Shown one piece after another: positions 33,245-41,175 of a DNA stretch of 64,000 bases. The translations under genes and the position numbers were made by a program. The stretch's first letter is position 1; each line of letters starts with the position of its first letter. The stretch is from Novosphingobium indicum. Its GTDB lineage: Bacteria; Pseudomonadota; Alphaproteobacteria; Sphingomonadales; Sphingomonadaceae. The stretch lies in NCBI RefSeq assembly GCF_014645195.1, contig NZ_BMLK01000020.1, forward strand, positions 1 through 64,000, in the 5' to 3' direction. Below the pieces are notes generated by a model. It had not been told where the DNA came from. It did not search any database and worked only from the letters and a program-made list of their open reading frames with translations.

Positions 33245-34555
33245 TCAGGCGCGGCCGACGGAGGTGTAGGCAAATCCCGCTTCGCGCATGGCCTCGGGCT
33301 GGTAGATATTGCGCAGATCGACCAGTACTGGCGCCTTGAGCAATGACTTGACGCGATTGAGATCGAGCGCGCGGAAAGCATCCCACTCGGTTACGATCAC
33401 CACGGCATCCGCCCCATCGATGGCCGAATAGGGGTCGCCCATCATCTCCACTTCGGACATCAGCGGCCGCGCCTGCTCCATCCCTTCCGGGTCATAGGCG
33501 GCGACGGAAACCTTCGCGTCGTTCAGCGTCTGGGCAATGGCGATGGCGGGCGAATCGCGCATGTCGTCGGTGTTGGGCTTGAAGGTGAGCCCGAGCATGG
33601 CCACGCGCTTGCCGCGCGCTTCGTCGGGGCCGCCCAGCGCCTCGATGACCTTGCGGCCCATGGCGCGCTTGCGCAGGTCGTTGACCTTCACCACCGCCTC
33701 GACGATGCGAACGGGACTTTCATAATCCTCTGCCGTCTTGAGCAGCGCCAGCGTGTCCTTAGGGAAGCACGAACCGCCATACCCGGGGCCTGCGTGCAGG
33801 AACTTCGAGCCGATGCGCCCGTCGAGGCCGATGCCGCGCGCGACGTCCTGCACATTGCCGCCGACCTTCTCGCAAAGGTCCGCCATTTCGTTCATGAAAG
33901 TGATCTTGGTCGCCAGGAACGCGTTCGCGGCATACTTGATCAGTTCGGAAGAGCGGCGCGAGGTGAACAGCAGCGGCGATTCGTTGAGGAACAGCGGGCG
34001 GTAGACTTCGCGCATGACCTCGCGGCCGAAATCGTCCTCGGCGCCGATGACGATGCGGTCGGGACGCTTGAAGTCGCCGATGGCCGCGCCTTCGCGCAGG
34101 AATTCCGGGTTGGAAACGACCGAGACGAGATGCGGGGTGCCGCTGTCGCGTAGGACCCGCTCGACCTCGTCCCCGGTCCCCACCGGCACGGTCGACTTGG
34201 TAACGACCACCGCATCGTTCGAAAGGTTCTCGCCCACTTCGCGCGCGACGGCATAGACGAACGAAAGGTCGGCGTGCCCGTCGCCGCGGCGCGAGGGCGT
34301 GCCTACGGCGATGAAGATGGCGCTCGCGCCCCTGATGCCCTCGGCAAGGTCGGTGGTGAACGAGAGGCGGCCGGCCTTGACGTTGCCGGCGACCAGCGCA
34401 TCGAGACCCGGCTCGTAGATTGGCATCACGCCGGCGTGCAGCCGGTCGATCTTCGCCTGGTCCTTGTCGATGCAGACGACATCGTGACCGAAATCGGCGA
34501 AACACGCCCCCGAAACCAGGCCCACATAGCCCGAGCCTACCATCGCAATCTTCAT
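33245..34555 (-). CDS. ugd: UDP-glucose 6-dehydrogenase
   Basis: A 436-residue enzyme that oxidises UDP-glucose to UDP-glucuronate with NAD+. The Rossmann motif is at the very start (MKIAMVGSGYVGLVSGACFA). VTKSTVPVGTGDEVE is conserved, and the catalytic Cys263 lies in GPGYGGSCFPKDTLAL. The C-terminal UDP-binding domain contains KRVAMLGLTFKPNTDDMRDS. It follows the 4-epimerase gene by 76 bases; together they supply uronic acid donors for the polysaccharide. Confidence 0.97.
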   Translation of the reverse strand: MKIAMVGSGYVGLVSGACFADFGHDVVCIDKDQAKIDRLHAGVMPIYEPGLDALVAGNVKAGRLSFTTDLAEGIRGASAIFIAVGTPSRRGDGHADLSFVYAVAREVGENLSNDAVVVTKSTVPVGTGDEVERVLRDSGTPHLVSVVSNPEFLREGAAIGDFKRPDRIVIGAEDDFGREVMREVYRPLFLNESPLLFTSRRSSELIKYAANAFLATKITFMNEMADLCEKVGGNVQDVARGIGLDGRIGSKFLHAGPGYGGSCFPKDTLALLKTAEDYESPVRIVEAVVKVNDLRKRAMGRKVIEALGGPDEARGKRVAMLGLTFKPNTDDMRDSPAIAIAQTLNDAKVSVAAYDPEGMEQARPLMSEVEMMGDPYSAIDGADAVVIVTEWDAFRALDLNRVKSLLKAPVLVDLRNIYQPEAMREAGFAYTSVGRA

Positions 34556-34631
34556 GAAAACCTCGTTCGGTCGAATTCCGTCCGGCCTTTAAAGCCAAGC
34601 GCCATCAAGTCCAATCCCGTTGCCCGTCCCG

Positions 34632-35645
34632 TCACCGCCCGTGAAAGCTGCGGAACCATTCCACGAAGCGCGGCACGCCTTCTTCGATCGGGGTCGAGGG
34701 CGCATAGCCGGTGTCGCGGGTGAGGGCAGTGATGTCGGCATAAGTCGCCGGCACGTCGCCGGGCTGCATCGGTAGAAGGTTGAGCTCGGCCTTGCGGCCG
34801 CAGGCCTGCTCCAGCACCTCGATCAGCCGCATCAGGTGCTCCGACCGGTTATTGCCGATGTTGTAGAGCGCATGCGGTTTCACGCTGCCGCCGGCCTTCT
34901 CATCGCCGTCATCGGCGGGCGGGCGATCAAGGCAGGCCAGCACGCCGCCGACGATGTCGTCGATATAGGTGAAGTCGCGGTGCATCTCGCCGTGATTGTA
35001 GACGTCGATCGGGCGGTCCGAGAGGATCCGGTCGGCGAACTTCCACATTGCCATGTCCGGGCGGCCCCACGGACCGTAGACCGTGAAGAAGCGCAGGCCG
35101 GTGAGCGGAATGCGGAAGAGGTGGGCGTAAGTCTCGCTCATCAGCTCGTCGGCCTTCTTGGTGGCGGCATAGAGCGAGACGGGATGATCGGCGCGGTCCT
35201 CTACCGCAAAAGGCAGCTTGGTGTTGCCGCCGTAGACGGAGCTCGAGCTGGCATAGACCATGTGCCCGACCTCACGTGCGCGCGCCAGTTCGAGCATGTT
35301 GACGTGCCCGGCCAGATTGGAGGCAACGTAGGCCTGCGGATTTTCCAGCGAATAACGCACACCGGCCTGCGCGCCGAGGTGGATGATCGCGCCGAAGCGC
35401 TGGTCTTCCAGCCCCGCGGACAGGGCATTCATGTCGGCAAAGTCCAGTTCGCGGAACTGGAACAGGTTGCCGAAGCGCACGCCGACACGGTCGAGCCGGG
35501 CGCGCTTTAGCGACACCGGATAGTAGTCGTTCATGTTGTCGATGCCGATAACCGCTTGCCCGCGGGCCATGAGCGCCTCGGCCACGGCAGCTCCGATGAA
35601 GCCTGCCGCACCGGTTACCAGAACCGCCGAATCGTGAACGCTCAT
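34632..35645 (-). CDS. UDP-glucuronate 4-epimerase (NAD-dependent epimerase)
   Basis: A 337-residue short-chain epimerase from ATG 35645 with GGAG five bases upstream. It has TGAAGFIGAAVAEALM (NAD binding), HLGAQAGVRYSLENPQAYV and YAATKKADELM (catalytic Tyr-x3-Lys). The GAQAGVRYSL and VYGPWGRPDMA blocks are typical of enzymes converting UDP-GlcA to UDP-GalA. The adjacent ugd supports this. Another C4-epimerase specificity cannot be excluded. Confidence 0.88.
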   Translation of the reverse strand: MSVHDSAVLVTGAAGFIGAAVAEALMARGQAVIGIDNMNDYYPVSLKRARLDRVGVRFGNLFQFRELDFADMNALSAGLEDQRFGAIIHLGAQAGVRYSLENPQAYVASNLAGHVNMLELARAREVGHMVYASSSSVYGGNTKLPFAVEDRADHPVSLYAATKKADELMSETYAHLFRIPLTGLRFFTVYGPWGRPDMAMWKFADRILSDRPIDVYNHGEMHRDFTYIDDIVGGVLACLDRPPADDGDEKAGGSVKPHALYNIGNNRSEHLMRLIEVLEQACGRKAELNLLPMQPGDVPATYADITALTRDTGYAPSTPIEEGVPRFVEWFRSFHGR

Positions 35646-36130
35646 CGAGTCTCCAATCATGCATCGGGCCGGGCCCGGGCCGCTACGGCATTCGGGCAGT
35701 GCGGCTGCGGCATAGCGGGAAAAGGTGCACTAGTGGATAACGCGGGCAGCGGCCAGAGCGGGCACGGATCGGAGATTTCGGGCAGAGGGTTACGGAGCGG
35801 GCACAGGAGAGAGGGACACGTCCCTCCTGTTCCCGCTCCGTGTTCCCGCGGCCGGCATGAATACCGGTTGCGGGAACGGTCACCTCGGAATGCCACGGGC
35901 CGGTGCGGGCGGGCGCATCGTGCCGGGGCGTAATCTCTTGCGTCTTGGAAAGCACAGTGCCCCCGGCCGCGTTCGCCGCGCCAGTTAGCATCGACCTATG
36001 TCACTTTTGGGTCGTCGAACGGCGTGCCTATCGCCGGGTCGATTACTGGCCGCCGGCCTGGAAGGCTGCCGTACAAGCGATGTGGCTGCAATTGCGGCCG
36101 TGGAGTTGAGAGACGCGAAATGCCGGCGGT
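35646..36130. other. Intergenic region with two back-to-back hairpins
   Basis: A 485-base gap without a convincing gene. Two inverted repeats stand side by side: 35793-35840 (GGAGCGGGCACAGGAG against CCTGTTCCCGCTCC, with GAGGGAC/GTCCCT inside) and 35842-35877 (GTTCCCGC ... GCGGGAAC). They may be the galE terminator region or repeat remnants. Confidence 0.5.
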
Positions 36131-37138
36131 CTATTCGCCGCGAATCTCGGTCAGCTTGCGTTCCCAGGCGAGCGCATGCTCGACGATGGTCGGCAGGTCC
36201 GCATAGCGCGGCTCCCAGGGCAGGGTGGCCTTGATCCGGCTGTTATCCGAAATCAGCGAGGCCGGATCGCCCGCGCGGCGGCCTTCCATCCGGCGGTCGA
36301 TTGTCTGATTGGTGACGCGGTCGACCGCATCGAGCACCTCGAGCACCGAAAAGCCACGACCGTATCCGCAGTTCATGGTGAGCGACTGCTGCGGATCCTC
36401 GATCAGCGCCTCGAGCGCCAGAACATGCGCATTGGCGAGATCGGAAACGTGAATGTAGTCGCGCACGCCGGTTCCGTCGGGTGTGTCGAAATCGGTCCCG
36501 AACACTCCGACATGGCTGCGCTTTCCAAGCGCGGCTTCCACCGCCACCTTGATCAGGTGCGTTGCCCCGGCGGTAGACTGCCCGGTCCGCGCCTGCGGGT
36601 CCGCGCCTGCGACGTTGAAATAGCGAAGCGCGCAGAAGTTGAGCGGATGTGCCCTGGCCACGTCCCCCAGCATGATCTCGGTCATCAGCTTGGACATGCC
36701 GTAGGGATTGATCGGCGACTTGGGACTGTCTTCCGTGACCGGAGACACCTCGGGCACGCCATAGGTCGCCGCCGTCGAGCTGAAGATGAAGTGCTTCACG
36801 CTGGCCTTCACCGCCGCATCGATCAGTGCCCGGCTCTTGGCCGTATTGTTGAGATAGTACTTCAGCGGGTTCTCGACCGATTCCGGCACGATGATCGACC
36901 CTGCGAAATGCATGATCGCCTGCGTACCCTGCTCGGCGAAAATGCGCGCGAGCAGCTCGCCGTCCTCGATGTCGCCCTCGTAGAGCGGCACGCCATCGGG
37001 AATCGCAAACCTGAAGCCGGTGCTGAGGTTATCGACCACCGCCACCGGCCAGCCAGCGTCCTTGAGGGCAAGAACGGCATGGCTGCCGATGTAGCCGGCA
37101 CCGCCGGTAACGAGGACAGGGATTTTGGTCGTCATCAT
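36131..37138 (-). CDS. galE: UDP-glucose 4-epimerase
   Basis: A 335-residue GalE interconverting UDP-glucose and UDP-galactose. It has VTGGAGYIGSHAVLALKDAG at the N-terminus, IMHFAGSIIVPESVENP, FSSTAATYG and YGMSKLMTEIM (Tyr-x3-Lys). RYFNVAGADPQARTGQ and RDYIHVSDLANAH are standard family blocks. Two ATG codons stand in tandem at the start. It lies 44 bases after the Wza-like gene and probably belongs to the same transcript. Confidence 0.95.
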   Translation of the reverse strand: MMTTKIPVLVTGGAGYIGSHAVLALKDAGWPVAVVDNLSTGFRFAIPDGVPLYEGDIEDGELLARIFAEQGTQAIMHFAGSIIVPESVENPLKYYLNNTAKSRALIDAAVKASVKHFIFSSTAATYGVPEVSPVTEDSPKSPINPYGMSKLMTEIMLGDVARAHPLNFCALRYFNVAGADPQARTGQSTAGATHLIKVAVEAALGKRSHVGVFGTDFDTPDGTGVRDYIHVSDLANAHVLALEALIEDPQQSLTMNCGYGRGFSVLEVLDAVDRVTNQTIDRRMEGRRAGDPASLISDNSRIKATLPWEPRYADLPTIVEHALAWERKLTEIRGE

Positions 37139-37182
37139 CCGTCCTCATCTACCGAGGCGAAAGGAGGCGGCTGCCGCCGGCC

Positions 37183-37893
37183 TTATCGAGTGGCAATCAG
37201 CGAGAACGCATTCAGAGCCGGCGCGGCCTTCAGGAAGTTCTGCCAGAACGCCCTCGTTCCCGAGTATCCGACCATCACGACATCGCGATCCATCACGATC
37301 GGATCGGGTATCAAACCGCCACGAATGTCTTTCAGATTGAAGCGTCCCGCCATGCGCTGGCCATCTATCGTCCGAAATATGATCACTTCACTGAGCTTTG
37401 CCGTATCGGTTGGACTCTCGGCACGGGCAATTGCCGAAAGCAGAGTAGTGTCGTAGTCAATCTCGTAGACGCCGGGCTTGTTTACTTCGCCTTCAACCGA
37501 AACGTAACGGGGGGCTGCTTCAACAACCGAAATGGTTACCTGTGGATCGACGAGGTATTTTCTGCCCAGAAGGCCAGCGACCTTTTGGGATACTTCGGCG
37601 GGTGTCTGTCCTGCGGCCTTGATCTGCCCGACCAGTGGCAGCTGGATATAGCCCGCATCGTCAACGCGCAGCTTCTCAAAGGTGAGATCGGGCTCGCCGA
37701 AAACGTTGATGGCAATCGTATCTGCGGGATCGATAGTATAGGCCGTTGGTGCTTCAACAGTCGCCGGGATGATATCGTATGCGGCGGCCCCGGTAGGCAT
37801 ATTCGGATTCTGCGACACCGAACTGCAGCCTGCCACTGCAGCCATAGCTGCAAACAACGTGGCAAGGCCGAGACCTTTACGCGTACTGAGCAT
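37183..37893 (-). CDS. Polysaccharide export lipoprotein, Wza/GumB type
   Basis: A 236-residue outer membrane export protein from ATG 37893. A lipoprotein signal ends in VAGC (residue 22 region). The polysaccharide export domain starts at AYTIDPADTIAINVFGEPDL, with LPLVGQIKAAGQTPAEV, followed by a soluble ligand-binding beta-grasp domain (YVSVEGEVNKPGVYEIDY). It is much shorter than E. coli Wza and of the GumB class. Its partner is the Wzc-like protein at 41176. Confidence 0.92.
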   Translation of the reverse strand: MLSTRKGLGLATLFAAMAAVAGCSSVSQNPNMPTGAAAYDIIPATVEAPTAYTIDPADTIAINVFGEPDLTFEKLRVDDAGYIQLPLVGQIKAAGQTPAEVSQKVAGLLGRKYLVDPQVTISVVEAAPRYVSVEGEVNKPGVYEIDYDTTLLSAIARAESPTDTAKLSEVIIFRTIDGQRMAGRFNLKDIRGGLIPDPIVMDRDVVMVGYSGTRAFWQNFLKAAPALNAFSLIATR

Positions 37894-38206
37894 TATTGAA
37901 CGTCTCCATGACCTTGAGTGCATTGCCATAACCGGCCCCCACCATGATGGCTAGGTCGAAACAAAGGGAGTGTGCCAAAGGAGGAAACTCGTTGGAGTGA
38001 GGGCGTAGTCTTTCCTAACTCGAAACCCGGCATGGAGCGGTTTTCTATAGTGCTTTATGCAGGGTGCAAAGCCTTGATCTGTTTGGCGCGCGAATTTTGG
38101 ATGAAGCAATTTTCATCCGATCGTCGCCGAATGCGCATTACGGGGAAAGCGTATTCGAAAAAGTGTCTGTCCTTTTCGCTGCCTATTTCGATGTCGAGCG
38201 CGCCGA
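37894..38206. other. Upstream region of the Wza-like gene
   Basis: 313 bases without a gene. A small hairpin, GGATGAA-GCAATT-TTCATCC, is at 38098-38117; it lacks a T tract on either strand. The region should carry the promoter of the Wza-galE transcript; I could not place it. Confidence 0.4.
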
Positions 38207-39142
38207 TCAATCCGCAAGGGGCGGCACTTCCGGTGGGCAGACCATTGGAGCTGATTCGAGGTGAGCCTCGAATCGCCGGATACGTTCCGGCACATTGCGA
38301 TGACTCGGGCCGCGCAGCCATCGCAGCCAGTCGCGCTTGTTGTATCGCTGCCAGATGGCGAGGCCCCGACTTACATCGAAGCCCGCGCAGCGCATCAAGT
38401 CGGCACCGAGTATATCGGCACGGTCTTCCATGGCTCGCCGTTGTCCCAAGCCACGTGCCTTGCCATCCCGGGCGACGACATGCGCCAGTTCATGTCCTGC
38501 AAAAATGGCCAATTCGTCGGCATTCCGGGCAAAATCGACCAGCTTGCCGCTGAGCGCCACATTGTTGCCGTCGCTGTACGCCGTGAGCCCCTTCCCGGTC
38601 TTGAGTATGAAGCGCGTAGCGCAGGCTGTTTCACCCTTAAACGAGACGGTTACAGGCTGGCCGTCTCGCTCCAGAACGAGCGTGACGTCGCGTCCTTCCG
38701 GTGTTGCAGCAAGCCGTTCCTCGATCTGATCGGCGAGCAACGCTGTATCGTGGCTTTGAATATGCAGCTGCGAAATCGGCATGCCGTTTACAGACAGAAT
38801 GTCATCCCCGACCTGGACGCCCGCCGATTCTGCAGGGCTTTCGGCGGCGACGGAAATTACCTGCGGTGCATCTCCCAGTCCCGCGTACTCCCGCACGACT
38901 TGCTGGTCGCCTGATGCGTATGCACCAATGTAATCGATCTTAATTCCTGTGAGGGTGTTTGAATCGCTGCAAAGGTTTGCGGCAGATTTGCGTAGTCGAT
39001 ATTCGACGTTTCCGATTCGATCGATCTGATTACGAATCGAAATCGGCCACGGTTGGGAGGCGGTTTCGGCAAAGGCGACTTTCGGTACGACGACAAGCAG
39101 TGCCGATAGGGCGACAAGTCGAACGAACGCGTGGAGTGACAT
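38207..39142 (-). CDS. Exported M48-type peptidase with PDZ domain
   Basis: A 311-residue protein from ATG 39142 with a signal peptide (residues 1-25, ending VAFA). A PDZ-like domain (about residues 85-165: SPAESAGVQVGDDILSVNG) precedes a zinc peptidase motif: GHELAH (His217, Glu218, His221), with EDRADILGADL supplying the third ligand. The order PDZ then HExxH is the reverse of what is usual in many quality-control proteases. It is divergent from the small secreted protein gene and lies in the polysaccharide region, so a role in envelope assembly or in processing that protein is possible. The substrate is unknown. Confidence 0.85.
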   Translation of the reverse strand: MSLHAFVRLVALSALLVVVPKVAFAETASQPWPISIRNQIDRIGNVEYRLRKSAANLCSDSNTLTGIKIDYIGAYASGDQQVVREYAGLGDAPQVISVAAESPAESAGVQVGDDILSVNGMPISQLHIQSHDTALLADQIEERLAATPEGRDVTLVLERDGQPVTVSFKGETACATRFILKTGKGLTAYSDGNNVALSGKLVDFARNADELAIFAGHELAHVVARDGKARGLGQRRAMEDRADILGADLMRCAGFDVSRGLAIWQRYNKRDWLRWLRGPSHRNVPERIRRFEAHLESAPMVCPPEVPPLAD

Positions 39143-39164
39143 AGATTTAACAGTGTCTTTCACA

Positions 39165-39193
39165 TTGCATCGGTTTGTGCGTTGCGGTATACG
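39165..39193 (+). promoter_or_regulatory. Candidate housekeeping promoter of the small secreted protein gene
   Basis: TTGCAT (39165-39170), a 17-base spacer and TATACG (39188-39193). Transcription would begin near 39200, leaving a leader of about 45 bases with AGGAGA before the ATG. Confidence 0.55.
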
Positions 39194-39246
39194 ATTAGGT
39201 GGACACAGACGTCTAGTGTTAGGGCAATCAACAGGAGAACCCATCC

Positions 39247-39507
39247 ATGAAACTTCGCAACGTATTTCCGGCGGTTGCTGCTGCTGGTCTCGTTTTCGCT
39301 CCCGTGGCTGCCCAGGCGGGCACCAAGGCAGCGGCTTCGATTCCCGCTGCTGGCGTTTCGATCGCCTCTGAAGGCGCTCGCGCTTCGACTGCCGTCGCCA
39401 AGAAGCAGAAGGCCACTTCCGGTCTCCTGATCGGCGGCATCGCTCTCGCTGCGGTTGTGGGCGGCGTGATCATCGCTGCTGACGACAACGGTTCGGGCGG
39501 CTCCTGA
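39247..39507 (+). CDS. Small secreted/membrane protein of unknown function
   Basis: An 86-residue protein from ATG 39247 (AGGAGA, eight bases upstream). The signal peptide ends PVAAQA (residue 24). The mature part is rich in Ala, Ser and Lys, then has one hydrophobic segment (about residues 58-77, SGLLIGGIALAAVVGGVIIA) and ends DDNGSGGS. Codon use is strongly biased, suggesting high expression. With its own promoter and terminator it seems monocistronic. I do not recognise a family; it might be a small structural or regulatory envelope protein of the polysaccharide system. Confidence 0.8.
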   Translation: MKLRNVFPAVAAAGLVFAPVAAQAGTKAAASIPAAGVSIASEGARASTAVAKKQKATSGLLIGGIALAAVVGGVIIAADDNGSGGS

Positions 39508-39529
39508 TTTAATCGGGGATTGTAGGGAG

Positions 39530-39568
39530 GGCTCGGAGGAGTTAATGCTCCGCCGAGCCCTTTCTTTT
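39530..39568 (+). terminator. Terminator of the small secreted protein gene
   Basis: GGCTCGGAGGAG-TTAATG-CTCCGCCGAGCC followed by CTTTCTTTTT: a textbook rho-independent terminator 23 bases after the stop. Confidence 0.9.
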
Positions 39569-39601
39569 TAAGTCTAGTTTATTAGTTGGAAGAGGGCGGT
39601 C

Positions 39602-41005
39602 TTGGCGAGGTTAGTCCGGTCACGGCATCCTCTTGAGGATGGTGGCAGCGCAAAAGGCTCTCTGTGGCTACGCCCCGATTTTCAAGCACAGTTTTTGCTG
39701 GTTCTCGCGCTGCTCCTTGGTGGCGGTGGCGCGGCTTATGGCGTTTACAACTTGGTTGTCCAGTTGGCGTCTTTGCTCATTTTGGCGTTGAATTCGGGCC
39801 GTGTTCTATACTTTTTCCGACGAGGGCCAGGTATATATGTTGCGCTAGTTATTTTGACTTTGGCGCTTCCGGTAATGCAACTGTTACCCTTCCCTCCTGC
39901 AGTATGGGCAAGTCTGCCGGGCCGCGATCTGTTGGCTGAAAGCCTCTCGCTCATTGATAGTCCTGAGGCGTGGTATCCAATATCATTGTCGCCTTCGCGA
40001 ACTTTTGTAGCACTGATGTCGCTCTTACCCGTATTTGCCATCATGGTGCTGGTTAGTAATTTCGATGACCGTCAGTGGCGCGCGACTTTTCGTGTTTTCG
40101 TAGTTGCTGCTATCGCATTGGTTGTGCTTGGTAGTCTGCAGTTGTTGCTAGAGAACAGGTGCTTTTTGCTCTACCGTGAAAGAGTTCATCCTGACTTTCT
40201 TTATGCTACTTTCGCAAACCATAACACTAGCGGGTTGTTTTTTGTTCTAGCGGTGGTGTCATTGCAGGCGCTCGCGTGCCTCGCTCCACACAATTCCAAA
40301 ACCCGCGGAGATCGGCCCTGGAGTTCCCGTTGGGTCGCCATTGCCATCGGCGCAGTGTTTGCAGTTGCGGTTATACTGACGCAGTCTCGCTCAAGTATGG
40401 CGTTGCTTGCTGTTGTTTTTGCAGTATCAGCTATACTCTTGATGCCTGACGTAAAGATGGTGCGTTGGCAGAAAGTGGTCGCGCTGTTGATGTCTGTCGC
40501 GTTTGCCATTGGGGCGATGCTGGTGGTTGGCGGGGGTACGAGATTCGCTGCAAGTCTTGGGCGCTTTGACAAAATTGAAGACGTGCGTCCTGCCATCTGG
40601 GAAGACACTCTTGCGTCGATTGAGCGCTTTTGGCCGGTAGGCAGTGGGATATCGTCATTCGCGGAAGTGTTTGAAGTCGATGAGTCGTTGGAAAACGTCT
40701 GGCCCTACCGTGCGGGGCGCGCTCACAACGACTACCTCGAAATCGCGCAAGAGGGCGGCTTGCCTGGACTCATGTTAATCCTCGGCTGGATAGGGTGGTC
40801 TGCCTGGGCTTCATATAAGTCTTGGTCTAACGGAAGACTGCGTCTGGCAAGCGCTGCAATTACGGCGCTAGTGATGATAGGTCTACAATCTGTGATCGAT
40901 TATCCGCTAAGAAACCAGGCAATATTGTGTGTGGGTACGCTGTTTCTTGCATTTTTGACATATTCTTCGCAATTGAAAATTCATCGCGGCAGGGGTGATT
41001 TATGA
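39602..41005 (+). CDS. O-antigen ligase/Wzy-like polymerase 1
   Basis: A 467-residue protein with about eleven hydrophobic segments. The likely start is TTG 39602 with AGAGGG upstream. The large periplasmic loop near residues 330-385 holds the family block RAHNDYLEIAQEGGLPGL, and LTQSRSSMALLAV lies before it. Such proteins polymerise repeat units or ligate glycans at the periplasmic face. GC content falls here relative to the housekeeping genes. A second protein of this class is encoded at 49924. Confidence 0.85.
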   Translation: MARLVRSRHPLEDGGSAKGSLWLRPDFQAQFLLVLALLLGGGGAAYGVYNLVVQLASLLILALNSGRVLYFFRRGPGIYVALVILTLALPVMQLLPFPPAVWASLPGRDLLAESLSLIDSPEAWYPISLSPSRTFVALMSLLPVFAIMVLVSNFDDRQWRATFRVFVVAAIALVVLGSLQLLLENRCFLLYRERVHPDFLYATFANHNTSGLFFVLAVVSLQALACLAPHNSKTRGDRPWSSRWVAIAIGAVFAVAVILTQSRSSMALLAVVFAVSAILLMPDVKMVRWQKVVALLMSVAFAIGAMLVVGGGTRFAASLGRFDKIEDVRPAIWEDTLASIERFWPVGSGISSFAEVFEVDESLENVWPYRAGRAHNDYLEIAQEGGLPGLMLILGWIGWSAWASYKSWSNGRLRLASAAITALVMIGLQSVIDYPLRNQAILCVGTLFLAFLTYSSQLKIHRGRGDL

Positions 41006-41175
41006 CTTATGTAATAGAACATAGCATTTTCGGCCCATTCCGATACAACTCCGGCCTTCACTGATTGCTTTCATCTCGCTGACGTGCCACAAAATTTGAG
41101 GTCGGCACGGCGCAGATTGCAAACCGTCTTTCCTCGGCTTGCCTGCTTGAGCGTTGCGGCAAGATGTAAAAGAAA

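Noticed and set aside
38098..38117. Hairpin GGATGAA-GCAATT-TTCATCC as terminator of the peptidase gene
   Set aside because: The stem is weak and no T tract follows on the minus strand.
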